Shown piece after piece: positions 1 to 9,473 of a stretch of 41,931 bases of DNA (the stretch's first letter is position 1; each line of letters begins with the position of its first letter). The stretch lies in the NCBI GenBank assembly GCA_015490715.1, contig WFXH01000062.1, forward strand, positions 1-41,931, read 5' to 3'. Made by a program: the position numbers and the translations under genes. A model generated the notes under the pieces. It was not told the DNA's origin and did no database searches. It worked only from the letters and a program-made list of their open reading frames with translations. This DNA is from Saprospiraceae bacterium. GTDB taxonomy: Bacteria > Bacteroidota > Bacteroidia > Chitinophagales > Saprospiraceae.

Positions 1-1
1 A

Positions 2-793
2 TCGTACAGGAAGGTGTTTGGCGACTGGGTAGAGCGCGGTCGCGCGGATCGAGCAGGTACGGAGGTGCGGTTGAAGGCGATCAAGGTCGGAAACGTGGAT
101 GACTATATGCGCCTGGATGGTAGCAGCGCACGCGGAGCATCGGAGGTTGTGTTGGAGATTGAGCGAGGAGAGCTTGGAGCGGGAGTAGGAGAGATCGTAG
201 TACGGGGCGTAGGAGTAGAGGACATGAGCGGCTTGCAGTTGACGCTGAAGTATGATCGTGAGGTGATGAAGTATGTGGGCATAGAGGGCGGCATGATGGA
301 GATAGGAGAGGAGTCGGTCAATGAGGTAGAGCCTGGTGTGCTGTTGATGAGTTATGCACGCGGCAAGGAGGAATTGAAGGACGGAGGCGTACTGTTCCGC
401 TTGAAGTTTGAGGTGAAGGAAGGGGTACGCGTGGATGAAGGCTTGCTGAGCCTTGGAAGTGGTTACTTGACGAACGAGAGCTATGACGAGAGCTTAGCGA
501 TCCGCGGAGTACGCATCCGATATGTAGAGGGCGGATATGCGCTGTATCAGAACGTACCGAACCCGTTTGAGAAGGAGACGGTGATCGAGTACCGCTTGCC
601 GGAGGCTATGCCGGTGACGTTGACGGTGTATGAGGTATCGGGCAAGGTAGTATTGTTGAAGGAGTTAGAGGGACAGGCAGGGCTGAACAAGGTGGTATTG
701 AAGCGCGAAGAGTTAGGCGAGAGCGGAGTGTTGTACTACCAGCTCGATGCGAAGGACTTCACCGCCACGAGGAAGATGGTGCTGATGAAGTAA
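2..793 (+). CDS. T9SS-sorted secreted protein, C-terminal part (5' end outside window)
   Basis: The reading frame is open to the left edge (Ser-Tyr-Arg-Lys before the first GTG), so this is the C-terminal part of a longer gene and the GTG at 14 need not be a start. About 30 residues in is the linker KVGNVDD, which also occurs as KVGDVVD and RLGDVDL in the next two proteins, where it follows a dockerin-like module. A cohesin-like beta-sandwich region follows (roughly nt 150-520), then a type A T9SS C-terminal sorting domain from nt 530 with the typical YQNVPNPF motif and a hydrophobic KMVLMK end. The product should be exported through the outer membrane and anchored or released at the surface. 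Codon use is odd: all 17 lysines I can read are AAG. The catalytic or binding role is unknown because the N-terminal part is missing. Confidence 0.85.
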   Translation, partial: SYRKVFGDWVERGRADRAGTEVRLKAIKVGNVDDYMRLDGSSARGASEVVLEIERGELGAGVGEIVVRGVGVEDMSGLQLTLKYDREVMKYVGIEGGMMEIGEESVNEVEPGVLLMSYARGKEELKDGGVLFRLKFEVKEGVRVDEGLLSLGSGYLTNESYDESLAIRGVRIRYVEGGYALYQNVPNPFEKETVIEYRLPEAMPVTLTVYEVSGKVVLLKELEGQAGLNKVVLKREELGESGVLYYQLDAKDFTATRKMVLMK

Positions 794-814
794 TCCACCA
801 GCGAAGTCAAAAGA

Positions 815-842
815 GAGGGCAATGTCGAGAGGCATTGCCCTC
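815..842 (+). terminator. Stem-loop after the first T9SS gene
   Basis: A perfect 10-bp inverted repeat (gagggcaatg / cattgccctc) with an 8-nt loop lies 22 nt past the stop codon. Only a weak T-rich stretch follows (ctattt), so it may be a weak terminator or an RNA 3'-end stabiliser. Confidence 0.6.
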
Positions 843-943
843 CACTATTTAAGAGAATCGGTTTTTGGGATGGCCTCTCTCCAAATTATTCAGGAGGGGG
901 GCTTTTTCATTATATGGTGATGCGGTGGAAAAATTTTTTGCAA

Positions 944-973
944 TTACATATTAAAAAAATTCCTAATATGTAA
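944..973. promoter_or_regulatory. Perfect 10-bp inverted repeat, candidate operator
   Basis: TTACATATTA at 944-953 and TAATATGTAA at 964-973 are exact reverse complements with a 10-nt spacer. The right arm ends 10 nt before the TAccTTTG -7 element at 984-991, so the dyad covers where the -33 region of this promoter should be. That position fits a repressor or activator site for the two large surface-protein genes downstream. No run of T follows it, which argues against a terminator. The binding protein is not identifiable from the sequence. Confidence 0.45.
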
Positions 974-983
974 ATAATTGCCG

Positions 984-991
984 TACCTTTG
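984..991 (+). promoter_or_regulatory. Bacteroidota -7 element (TAccTTTG) for the surface-protein pair
   Basis: This is an exact match to the TAnnTTTG -7 consensus, 32 nt upstream of the ATG at 1023. It implies a leader of about 25 nt. No clear TTG -33 box lies at the usual 17-23 nt; that region is taken up by the inverted repeat at 944-973, which suggests activator-dependent or regulated use. Confidence 0.55.
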
Positions 992-1022
992 CTTCGACAA
1001 CTATCGATAAACAAGTCTCAAG

Positions 1023-3824
1023 ATGAGAAACAGCGTTCTGCTACTACACAGCTTTTTAGTATTTCTCCTAAGTGTACAAATGGAGGGGCAATGCATACCA
1101 GAGATGGTCTGCAAACAGGACGTGTCCATTTCACTAAACAATAGTGGAATGGCAATTGTACCCGCCATTTTATTGGATAATGGAAGCCATGATACCTGTA
1201 GTGGTGTTGGACATCCCGTCAGTCCTCTGTGGTTTAAAGTTAAGCGGATGACACCGCCGGTGGATTATTCGTGTACTACCACAGATAATCCCGATTATAT
1301 GTTTGATGACGAGGTAAAACTATGCTGTCGGGACATTGGTGACACCATCATTGTGATATTGCGTGCTTATACAATGCAGCCTGATCCAGGACCTATACCC
1401 GACGATACCTTGATGGGATATTACAACGAGTGTATGATACGCATTTATGCTGTAGACAAAATCGCCCCTACGATAATCTGTCCGGCTGATGATACTATAG
1501 AGTGTAGAGACGTGGGCATTGATTACAAGAGCATTGGAACACCTATTGTTCAAGATAATTGTGACTCTGTAACAGTTGATTTGACTATTGATACCTTTTT
1601 AAACCAATGTGGTACGGGGTATATTTTGAAGAAATTTGTAGTTATAGATGAGAGTGGAAATTCAGATTCCTGTATACAGCGGATCGATGTAGTCAACAGT
1701 TTTCCTTTTAATGGATTGGATAGCAATCAACTCAAATGGCCTGCGGATACTACTATATATAGTTGTGCAGAATATTTCGATACTGCCTTGACAGGGGCGC
1801 CTATTGTCATGGATGATCACTGTTCCTTAGTGGGCACAAGTTATAAGACCAATCGGTTTTATTTTAGAAAAAATGGCGCATGCCAAAAAATCATTCGCAG
1901 CTGGAAAGTCATCGATTGGTGTCGGTATATTCCGTCGAGAGGATGTATTCCATCGAATGGTTGTTGGGAGCATGTGCAAATCATAAAAGTACTCGATACG
2001 ATTCCACCCATTATTTATGGTATAAAAGATACCCTTGTATTGAATTATTCGATGATATGCGGACCAGTTCGAGTGCGTTTAGATACACCGAAGGGATTGG
2101 ATTGTGATTCGGTCATTATTACACGATTTGAAGTTGAGGTAGATTATTTTAGTGATTCCGTCATCGATTTTATACAGAGAGGAAATGGAGTTGTAGATAC
2201 CCTGTTTCCAAATGGGGTGCACACCATTCATTACTACGCGGTAGATAAGTGTGGGTTAAAGGCTAAGAAAACGATTACTCTAACCGTTCGCGATGGGAAA
2301 AAGCCCTCACCAGTTCTTAAAAATGGAATGGTCACCGCTCTGATAGCGATGCAAGGAGGAGCAATGACTGTAATAAAGGCACATCAGTTGAATCAGAGCA
2401 GTTACGACAATTGTACGCCAGCTGAGCAATTGCGCTTTTCGTTTAGCAGTGATCCCACGGATACGATACGTGTCTATACTTGTGATAGCATACAGGGTAC
2501 GGGTATAAAGACTGTGGAAATTTGGGTCACCGATGCTTCGGGCAATCAAGATTATGCCGTTACTTACGTGATAGTACAAGACAACAATGGACTGTGTCCA
2601 GGAAATCTCCAGACGAGAGTATTTGGTGCGGTGGTAGATATGCACCATCGCATCATTGATCACACTGTAATACGAGCACTATTTGATCAACGGGTTGTGG
2701 AAGATCCATTAAAAGAAGGGGAATGGTATGAAATTAAAGTAGAAGATGCCCTTGGAAAGGATGTGACATTATTTCCAGTCAATGATTTTAATCAACTAAA
2801 AGGTGTGGATATACGCGATTTAATATCGATACAAAAACACGTATTAGGTATACAGCCGTTTCGACAGGCATATCAGTACTTGGCGGCCGATATTGATCAA
2901 AGTCATGGTGTGAGCAACAATGATGTGAGGATACTCATTGATCTGTTATTAAAGAGGAGAGATCACTTCCCTGATGGAGCCTCGTGGCGCTTTTATGTGC
3001 GTAAGGATCTACCCGATTTAAAAGCGAGGATCAACCCATTTACCATGCCATTATTGAGTAAATACGTGTATCATGGATTTCGGGCGGGGAAGAAAGTCGA
3101 TTTTGTCGGTATTAAGGTGGGCGATGTCGTAGATACAGGACCAAAGAAGCGTGGCCCTATACAGCGTGAAGGGGAAAAAGCATTGTACGTCAAGTGGCTA
3201 TCTTCGGAAAAGATAGGTTTGTATGCGTATAAAATGGTAGATTTGACAGGTATACATTTGCGCATTGTATTGCCTCGAGAGATTTCTACTGTCGATATTC
3301 GCTCGAATATTCCCGAAAGAGACCGAAATCTACAATTTCACTACCTTAGAGATAGTGGCGAGTTGCACATCTTATGGATGGATGTGGAGGGGTTGGTCTT
3401 TAGTCCAGGAGAGGAAATACTGTCTGCACTGCTGCAATGGGAGGATGGATTCGATCATAAGAGAAGGGGGGCATTGCAGGTCGAAGGAATTGCGATAGAC
3501 AACAGTGGTCGAGAATATCGGATCGAGTTACTTCAACCTTACAGAATACAGAAGATAGAGGAAAGTACTCAGAATCGAGGGGAAGGGTCGGAAATCGTTT
3601 CGGGTAGGGCCTGGAAGATGCGCTTGTATTCGCCAGAAGAAGGAAAAGTACAGATTGCGGTGTACAATCAACTCGGCAGGTTGATGTATTTGAAGGAGAT
3701 TGGGCTTATGCGAGGCGAAAATCGCATACGTGTCCCCATAGAGGGATGGAGTGCCGGCAACTACTATGTGCATATTACGGGTAGAGGTGATGTGCGGAGA
3801 TATAGATTCGTCGTCGTCCGTTGA
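1023..3824 (+). CDS. Secreted HYR-like / dockerin-like / T9SS surface protein (933 aa)
   Basis: This is a large extracellular protein of unknown partner. A signal peptide covers about residues 1-23 (hydrophobic LLLHSFLVFLLSV core, cleavage near EGQC). Cys-rich HYR-like modules follow, starting near residues 146, 237, 326 and 424; most open with a P-x-I-x-CPADDT-like strand and contain DNC and D-x-SGN motifs. From about residue 533 there is a degraded carboxypeptidase-regulatory-like module. A dockerin-like module spans about 594-655 (IRDLISIQKHVLG, then a calcium-loop-like AADIDQSHGVSNND). The linker KVGDVVD at about 698-704 leads into a cohesin-like region. The last 65 residues resemble a T9SS sorting domain but lack the PNPF motif. 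The next gene has the same module order and starts 35 bp later, so the two are probably co-transcribed paralogues. By eye the gene is more AT-rich than its neighbours. A role in adhesion or matrix assembly is inference. Confidence 0.85.
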   Translation: MRNSVLLLHSFLVFLLSVQMEGQCIPEMVCKQDVSISLNNSGMAIVPAILLDNGSHDTCSGVGHPVSPLWFKVKRMTPPVDYSCTTTDNPDYMFDDEVKLCCRDIGDTIIVILRAYTMQPDPGPIPDDTLMGYYNECMIRIYAVDKIAPTIICPADDTIECRDVGIDYKSIGTPIVQDNCDSVTVDLTIDTFLNQCGTGYILKKFVVIDESGNSDSCIQRIDVVNSFPFNGLDSNQLKWPADTTIYSCAEYFDTALTGAPIVMDDHCSLVGTSYKTNRFYFRKNGACQKIIRSWKVIDWCRYIPSRGCIPSNGCWEHVQIIKVLDTIPPIIYGIKDTLVLNYSMICGPVRVRLDTPKGLDCDSVIITRFEVEVDYFSDSVIDFIQRGNGVVDTLFPNGVHTIHYYAVDKCGLKAKKTITLTVRDGKKPSPVLKNGMVTALIAMQGGAMTVIKAHQLNQSSYDNCTPAEQLRFSFSSDPTDTIRVYTCDSIQGTGIKTVEIWVTDASGNQDYAVTYVIVQDNNGLCPGNLQTRVFGAVVDMHHRIIDHTVIRALFDQRVVEDPLKEGEWYEIKVEDALGKDVTLFPVNDFNQLKGVDIRDLISIQKHVLGIQPFRQAYQYLAADIDQSHGVSNNDVRILIDLLLKRRDHFPDGASWRFYVRKDLPDLKARINPFTMPLLSKYVYHGFRAGKKVDFVGIKVGDVVDTGPKKRGPIQREGEKALYVKWLSSEKIGLYAYKMVDLTGIHLRIVLPREISTVDIRSNIPERDRNLQFHYLRDSGELHILWMDVEGLVFSPGEEILSALLQWEDGFDHKRRGALQVEGIAIDNSGREYRIELLQPYRIQKIEESTQNRGEGSEIVSGRAWKMRLYSPEEGKVQIAVYNQLGRLMYLKEIGLMRGENRIRVPIEGWSAGNYYVHITGRGDVRRYRFVVVR

Positions 3825-3859
3825 GCAGGGTAACTATGTCCATTTAATCCCAAAGACCG

Positions 3860-6800
3860 ATGAAAGGAGCGCTACTTAGATTGTTGTGGAGTAGTGGTGT
3901 TGTATTCTTGTTTGGAGCAACAACCCTTTCGACCACACAAGGAAATCGTTCAGAAGGGCAATACCCTATTGAGGGATTGGCATGTTTGCAGCGTGTTCAG
4001 ATATCGCTGGATGAGGATGGCATGCATACAATTCACCCTTCAGAGCTATTGGCGGAAGAATATTCTTCGTATTCCATGTTTGAGGTGATGATCAAGCTTC
4101 CGGGGAGGGATAGTGTGTTGTTTTGCACGGATGTGGGAAAGACGCTGATGGTGATGGTGCGCGACACGACGACGGGCAATTCGTGTTGGACCATGGTTAA
4201 GGTCGAAGATAAGTTACCTCCGAAGCTGCTTTGTAGTAATGATACTTTACCGTGCACGATACATCCCGATTCGGTGGATTACGGAAAGTATGTGTCGTAC
4301 AGCGATAACTGCGATACGGCGGTACAGGTACAACATACGCGATTGTATCAATACCTGGGATGTACGCATCCCCTGTTTACTGGGTATACTGAAAATATCT
4401 GGATCGTCACGGATCAGTGGGGCAATGCCGATACATGTACGAGCACGGTGTACTTTAAGCGTCCGCCTCTGGTCGATATTCGCTTTCCGTCGGATACGAC
4501 AATGTACTGTCCTTCGGCCAATCCCGATGAGGCGGGAGTGCCGAGCTATATGGGTAGACCAGTTGGAGCTCTGTGTGATGTGCTGTATTATTACGTCGAT
4601 GATACGATCGTGTACTGTGCGGTATCGTATGAAATCTTTCGCCATTGGACCGTTTTGCAGCAGTGCAATCTCCAGCGGAGAGACAGTGTCCAGCGCATAG
4701 TGGTGTTGGATACGCTTGGGCCCATGATCCAGTGTCCCGATACGGTAGTCGTGGGCACCGATATTGACCTTTGCGGTGTGCGGTACATGGTGGGGAGCTT
4801 AGCGGTGAAAGATTCGTGTTCGCCGGTGGATTCGATACAGTGGAGTGTATGGATTGATGGGATGCCCTATAGCGTGGGTGCAGTTGTCGTATTGGATACG
4901 GGATTGCACGCTGTGCGGTATATTGCTGTAGATGATTGTGGCAACAGCGACACATGTGATTTTGTGTTAAAGGTGGTTGATGACGATGCGCCTATCTTGT
5001 TGTGTGCTACGAACGATACGATAGGTTTGGGCAACGACAGCATTGTCGTCGTGGACAAGAGTCATTTCGACAGCCTTGTACAGGTATACGACAACTGCAC
5101 GGATAGCTTTGTGGTGCGCATCCGTCGGATGGAGGATCGATGTGATCGGCCTGTGGATACGACTTTTTCGGGGGTCAATTTGGCGTTTTGTTGTAATGAT
5201 GTAGGCGTACCGGTAATGGTCGTAATAGAAGTGGAGGATAGCTCAGGCAATGTCAACAGCTGTATGATCAATGTCGTGGTGGTAGACACAGTGCCGCCGA
5301 TGATTACCATGTCGCCTCCCGATACTACGGTTTCATGCACGGTAGATTTTCTCGACACGGCTGTGACGGGGGGCATCAAGTATGTGGACAATTGCCCCAC
5401 GCAATTGGTGGTGACGGTCGTCGACTCCAACGGTGTCAATAGTTGTAAGACGGGCGTCATCAAGCGGACATTTGTCGTGTGTGATCCGCAGATGAATTGC
5501 GATACGGCGGTGCAATACATCACGGTCGTCAATCCCTACACCTTTGACACGACAGATGTAGTGTGGCCGAGGGATACGGTTATAGAGGATTGCCCTGCCG
5601 ACTCATTACCTTCGACGATTGGGAGCATGGTAGTAGTGCGTGGGGATAGCTGTCGGTCGATCGTTGTGATGTGGATGGATTCGGTGGTGGCCGATACGAC
5701 GGATGCGTGTTTGATCATCTATCGTACGTGGCAAGTATGGGATACATGCAGTGCGGTGCGGACGCATTTAGACAGCGTGCAGGTATTGACCTTTTTAAAC
5801 TATCGGCCACCGGTACTATCAGGGCCGAGGGATACTACGGTTTACGCTACCGATTGCGGTGCGTATGTAGCTTTGGACTCGGTGCGGGCGACGGATTGCA
5901 GCTCCAATGTGGTAATCACGAACGATTACAACGGAGGGGGTCCCGATGCATCGGATACATTTCCCATTGGTATGACGACGGTGCGCTTTGTGGCGGTAGA
6001 CAATTGTGGCAACACCTCGACGTATGCAGTCAAGATTACCGTCCTGGATACGAGTGCACCGCAGTTGATCTGTCCTGCCGACACGACGGTGTTGTGCGAT
6101 TTCGATTTCACTTTAGACAGCCTGTCGAATTTTGGCGATGTCACAGTGGTGGACAATTGTCTGGATTCGGTGTGGATACGCGTGGATACGATAGATCAAC
6201 GGCGCAAATGCAATGCGGGCACGGTCACACGCATCTGGTACTTGCGCGATAGCTTTGGCCATCGCGATACCTGCATGCAGACCATCACCTTTGTGGTCGA
6301 TACGGTGTCTCCGACCAATGTGGTATTTCCCAACGACACGGTGATTGAAGACTGTCCGCCGGATTCGCTGCCGTCGACGATCGGCAGTATGGTGGTGGTC
6401 TACAACAATCGCTGCGGGACGATCAAGGTGGAATATCAAGATACGGATGTGTCGGATCCCAACGATGTGTGTTTGGTCATCGATAGGCGATGGATTGTGA
6501 CGGATTCGTGCAGTGAGCGATCTCCCGTTACGGAGCGTGTACAGCGGATCACGATTTTAAACTATCGCCCTCCTCTATTGACGGTGCCTGACGATGTCAC
6601 GGTGTATGCTCCGGAGGACAGCTGTAGCAAGTTTGTACGGTTGCGCTCAGCGACGGTGACAGACTGTAGTGCGGGGGTGGTGATCACCAACGATTACAAT
6701 AGCGGCGGTGCAGATGCGTCGGACGTATATCCAGTGGGTACGACCTGTGTGGTCTTTACTGCGACGGACGGCTGTGGCCAGCAGTCGACCGATACGACAT

Positions 6801-9148
6801 GTATTACTGTGTTGGATACCATCCCTCCGATGATTCGGTGTCCGCAGGATACGACGGTATTGTGCAGCGCTGTGGATCTGCAAAATTTATCTGCCTTTGG
6901 GGACATTGTCGTGACGGAAAACTGCGATTCTGTTGTGGTGATGCGCGATTCGGTGGTCAATGTCGACAGTTGTGGAGCGGGCTACATACTGCGCAGATGG
7001 TACGTGCTGGATTCGCTGGGGCAGGCCGATAGCTGTGTACAGACCATTACCGTGGTGCCCGACACCTTGCGCCTTTCGAATATCCAATGTCCGCCCGACA
7101 CGTCGATGGTCGACATCTGCGATTCGGTTGGGTTGGATAGTTTGCTCAATATCATGCCGCAGGTGGATTCCTTTGGAGGTCTCTGTGGCCCGATTGGCAT
7201 TAGCTTTACTGATCAAGTGCAGACGCTATGTCAGCCGCCGGTGTGTAAGCGGATCACGCGGGTGTGGAGGATCGTCGATTCCTGTCAGTACAACGGAAGT
7301 GGACAGGGGGTGTTTGAGTGTACACATGTCGTAGAGGTGATCGACACGATGCCTCCGCAGTTTGGGGGCATTCCCTTTGACACGACATTGTTTGCGGCCC
7401 CGGATTCTTGTCGGAAGTACGTTCGGCTTCAGGCCACCTTAGAGGATTGCGCTGGGGTAGGATTTGTGATGCACGATGCGCCGTATGGTGCTCCGGATTC
7501 GCTGGATATATCGGGGGAGTATCCCATTGGGGTGACGCTGGTGACGTTTGTCTATGAGGATTCGTGCTGTAATCGCGATACGACGATTGTGTCTATCCGC
7601 ATTGTCGACTCGGTGCCACCGATGTTGACATGTAGTCCCTATACCGCAACATTGGAGCGTACCGAGAGGGGGCAGGTACAGGTGCAAGTATGTCCTCGGC
7701 ACTTCGGCGTCGTCAAATCGGACAACTGCGTGCCCGACAGCAATCTCGTCGTCACGATGAACAAAAACAATCTCGGCGACTCCTGTCGCACATACACCTG
7801 TGATTCATTGATGGGACAGCAGAGCAAGACCTTTGTCATCAAGCTCTACGTCATCGATACGATCAACAATACGATTGATTCGTGCACGACGGTACTGGTC
7901 CTAAATGATGCCAACGGCTTGTGCGGAGGACCTTTGCCCCCAGTCTTGGGTGGGAAGGTGCTCGATCCCTTTGGCCACGCGATAGTAGGAGCGACGGTAT
8001 TGGTCGATGAGGTGGACAGTGGTGTAGTGAAGACCGACGCAAACGGATATTATTCCTTCGATTTTATACCGAGACCGAATTTCACCTACACAGTACACGT
8101 GCGATATGGGCGTTTACATAGATACGATGGCCTGACGGTTCGGGATTTATGGAGACTGCAGATGCATCTCCTCGACCTACGTCCTTTCAAGAGAGCGGCG
8201 CAGCATTTTGCTGCGGATCTCAATGGCGATAGACGTCTTTCGTCGAAAGATATGGTCCAACTGCGCGACATCTTGCTCGGTAGGGCCAATCCCTTTACGC
8301 ATCGCAGCCAATGGTTCTTTTACGCTGCGGATTGTCGTCCTCGTGGTTTGCAATTGCCCTGTGGAGCCCTGGATGTGAGCTATCGGGATACCAACGAGAC
8401 CAAGGAGCTCAACATACGCGGAGTGCGCCTGGGAGATGTGGATTTGTCGGGCTCCTCAATGGTTCTATCTTCTGATGTACGAGCCTCTGTGGTAGAAGCT
8501 CTGTACCGCGTCTACCGCTCCGATGAGGGATATCAAATATTAGAGGTTCGGATACCTCAAATGCGCGATATACAGGGTATGCGTATCCAATGGTCTATCC
8601 CGACGAATTGGACCTATGACGGGCCGGTGGAGAGGACCGATAATCTTGCGCGCGATGCATGGGTGTGGCTTGCTCCCGTTGAGTGGAAGCAAACCCATCG
8701 TACGATGTCGTTTTTGTGGACGAGCACGGAGTCGGGGAGCGACGAAGGAGTGTTTGCCTTTGCCTTTGAAGAGACCTCTCCGCCTATTGAGGTACGGCCG
8801 TTTGTCTCAGGGGTATCGGAGGTAGTCACCGCCTCAGGGGAGTTGAAACAACTTCGTCTGCAGTATCAATCGCACGAGCCCGGTCGCTTTACGGTGTATC
8901 CATTTCAGCCTAACCCCATGCTCGACGAGGGCTACATCAGGCTCTACTTACCCGAGTCCGATGTCGTGCGTCTGGAGATCTTCAACATGACGGGCAAGCG
9001 CGTAATGACCTTAGAGCAGTCCTTTGGCCCAGGAGAGCAATTCCTTCGCTTGAAACGCCAGTACCTGGAGGCTTACGGATCGGTATTTTTCTACACCCTC
9101 AATACTCGGTTTGGTACGCATACCGATAAAATCATGCTCCTCGATTAA
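3860..9148 (+). CDS. Giant secreted HYR-like repeat / dockerin-like / T9SS surface protein (1762 aa)
   Basis: A signal peptide is present at the N-terminus (basic MKGALLRLL, hydrophobic VVFLFGATTL). About residues 40-1350 are many HYR-like modules rich in Asp, Thr, Val and Cys, with recurring LDT-x-PP, CP-x-DTTV and VDNC motifs. Inside this stretch a roughly 254-residue super-repeat recurs (anchor DTVIEDCP at nt 5579 and 6341 and a diverged copy at 7103; see findings). From about residue 1363 comes a carboxypeptidase-regulatory-like module (GGKVLDPFG ... TDANGYYSF). A dockerin-like module at about 1424-1480 has a canonical-looking calcium loop (DLNGDRRLSSKD). The linker RLGDVDLSG lies near 1520, followed by a cohesin-like region and a T9SS sorting domain from about 1678 (PFQPNPM, final KIMLLD). 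The many paired cysteines suggest disulfide stabilisation outside the cell. The protein is likely surface-displayed, and its ligand is unknown. Confidence 0.87.
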   Translation: MKGALLRLLWSSGVVFLFGATTLSTTQGNRSEGQYPIEGLACLQRVQISLDEDGMHTIHPSELLAEEYSSYSMFEVMIKLPGRDSVLFCTDVGKTLMVMVRDTTTGNSCWTMVKVEDKLPPKLLCSNDTLPCTIHPDSVDYGKYVSYSDNCDTAVQVQHTRLYQYLGCTHPLFTGYTENIWIVTDQWGNADTCTSTVYFKRPPLVDIRFPSDTTMYCPSANPDEAGVPSYMGRPVGALCDVLYYYVDDTIVYCAVSYEIFRHWTVLQQCNLQRRDSVQRIVVLDTLGPMIQCPDTVVVGTDIDLCGVRYMVGSLAVKDSCSPVDSIQWSVWIDGMPYSVGAVVVLDTGLHAVRYIAVDDCGNSDTCDFVLKVVDDDAPILLCATNDTIGLGNDSIVVVDKSHFDSLVQVYDNCTDSFVVRIRRMEDRCDRPVDTTFSGVNLAFCCNDVGVPVMVVIEVEDSSGNVNSCMINVVVVDTVPPMITMSPPDTTVSCTVDFLDTAVTGGIKYVDNCPTQLVVTVVDSNGVNSCKTGVIKRTFVVCDPQMNCDTAVQYITVVNPYTFDTTDVVWPRDTVIEDCPADSLPSTIGSMVVVRGDSCRSIVVMWMDSVVADTTDACLIIYRTWQVWDTCSAVRTHLDSVQVLTFLNYRPPVLSGPRDTTVYATDCGAYVALDSVRATDCSSNVVITNDYNGGGPDASDTFPIGMTTVRFVAVDNCGNTSTYAVKITVLDTSAPQLICPADTTVLCDFDFTLDSLSNFGDVTVVDNCLDSVWIRVDTIDQRRKCNAGTVTRIWYLRDSFGHRDTCMQTITFVVDTVSPTNVVFPNDTVIEDCPPDSLPSTIGSMVVVYNNRCGTIKVEYQDTDVSDPNDVCLVIDRRWIVTDSCSERSPVTERVQRITILNYRPPLLTVPDDVTVYAPEDSCSKFVRLRSATVTDCSAGVVITNDYNSGGADASDVYPVGTTCVVFTATDGCGQQSTDTTCITVLDTIPPMIRCPQDTTVLCSAVDLQNLSAFGDIVVTENCDSVVVMRDSVVNVDSCGAGYILRRWYVLDSLGQADSCVQTITVVPDTLRLSNIQCPPDTSMVDICDSVGLDSLLNIMPQVDSFGGLCGPIGISFTDQVQTLCQPPVCKRITRVWRIVDSCQYNGSGQGVFECTHVVEVIDTMPPQFGGIPFDTTLFAAPDSCRKYVRLQATLEDCAGVGFVMHDAPYGAPDSLDISGEYPIGVTLVTFVYEDSCCNRDTTIVSIRIVDSVPPMLTCSPYTATLERTERGQVQVQVCPRHFGVVKSDNCVPDSNLVVTMNKNNLGDSCRTYTCDSLMGQQSKTFVIKLYVIDTINNTIDSCTTVLVLNDANGLCGGPLPPVLGGKVLDPFGHAIVGATVLVDEVDSGVVKTDANGYYSFDFIPRPNFTYTVHVRYGRLHRYDGLTVRDLWRLQMHLLDLRPFKRAAQHFAADLNGDRRLSSKDMVQLRDILLGRANPFTHRSQWFFYAADCRPRGLQLPCGALDVSYRDTNETKELNIRGVRLGDVDLSGSSMVLSSDVRASVVEALYRVYRSDEGYQILEVRIPQMRDIQGMRIQWSIPTNWTYDGPVERTDNLARDAWVWLAPVEWKQTHRTMSFLWTSTESGSDEGVFAFAFEETSPPIEVRPFVSGVSEVVTASGELKQLRLQYQSHEPGRFTVYPFQPNPMLDEGYIRLYLPESDVVRLEIFNMTGKRVMTLEQSFGPGEQFLRLKRQYLEAYGSVFFYTLNTRFGTHTDKIMLLD

Positions 9149-9405
9149 ACAGAGGGTCGGATATAGTCCAGATGTACCTCTTTAGAGCCTCTTCGTCTTA
9201 TGTATAAAATCGTGAAACGGAGTGTGTGAATTATTTCATCGCCTCAGGCAAGTGGAGGAGAATACTTCAGGACTGCGATTTCATACCGATAAAAGAGACG
9301 GTGGATGATCGGGGAAAAGTATTGGCGAGATAGGTGTGGAGGGGAATAAAATCTAAGAGTGTGAAAATGAGTGTGCTAATCGCATGAATTTAGTAAAAAA
9401 AGCAT
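9149..9405. other. Gene-free leader region before rpsA
   Basis: No open frame with coding character and no strong terminator hairpin is visible between the surface-protein stop codon and the S1 promoter. Read-through from the upstream gene is possible. Confidence 0.5.
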
Positions 9406-9413
9406 TATCTTTG
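9406..9413 (+). promoter_or_regulatory. -7 element TAtcTTTG upstream of rpsA
   Basis: Exact match to TAnnTTTG, followed by GCGCGCC. It lies about 60 nt upstream of the preferred ATG at 9474, implying a leader of about 50 nt. No clean TTG -33 box is visible at standard spacing. Confidence 0.6.
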
Positions 9414-9473
9414 CGCGCCTAAAATGGTGTTAACCCTGCTCGTTTGAGCGAGCATACAAAACGTGTTGGATAC

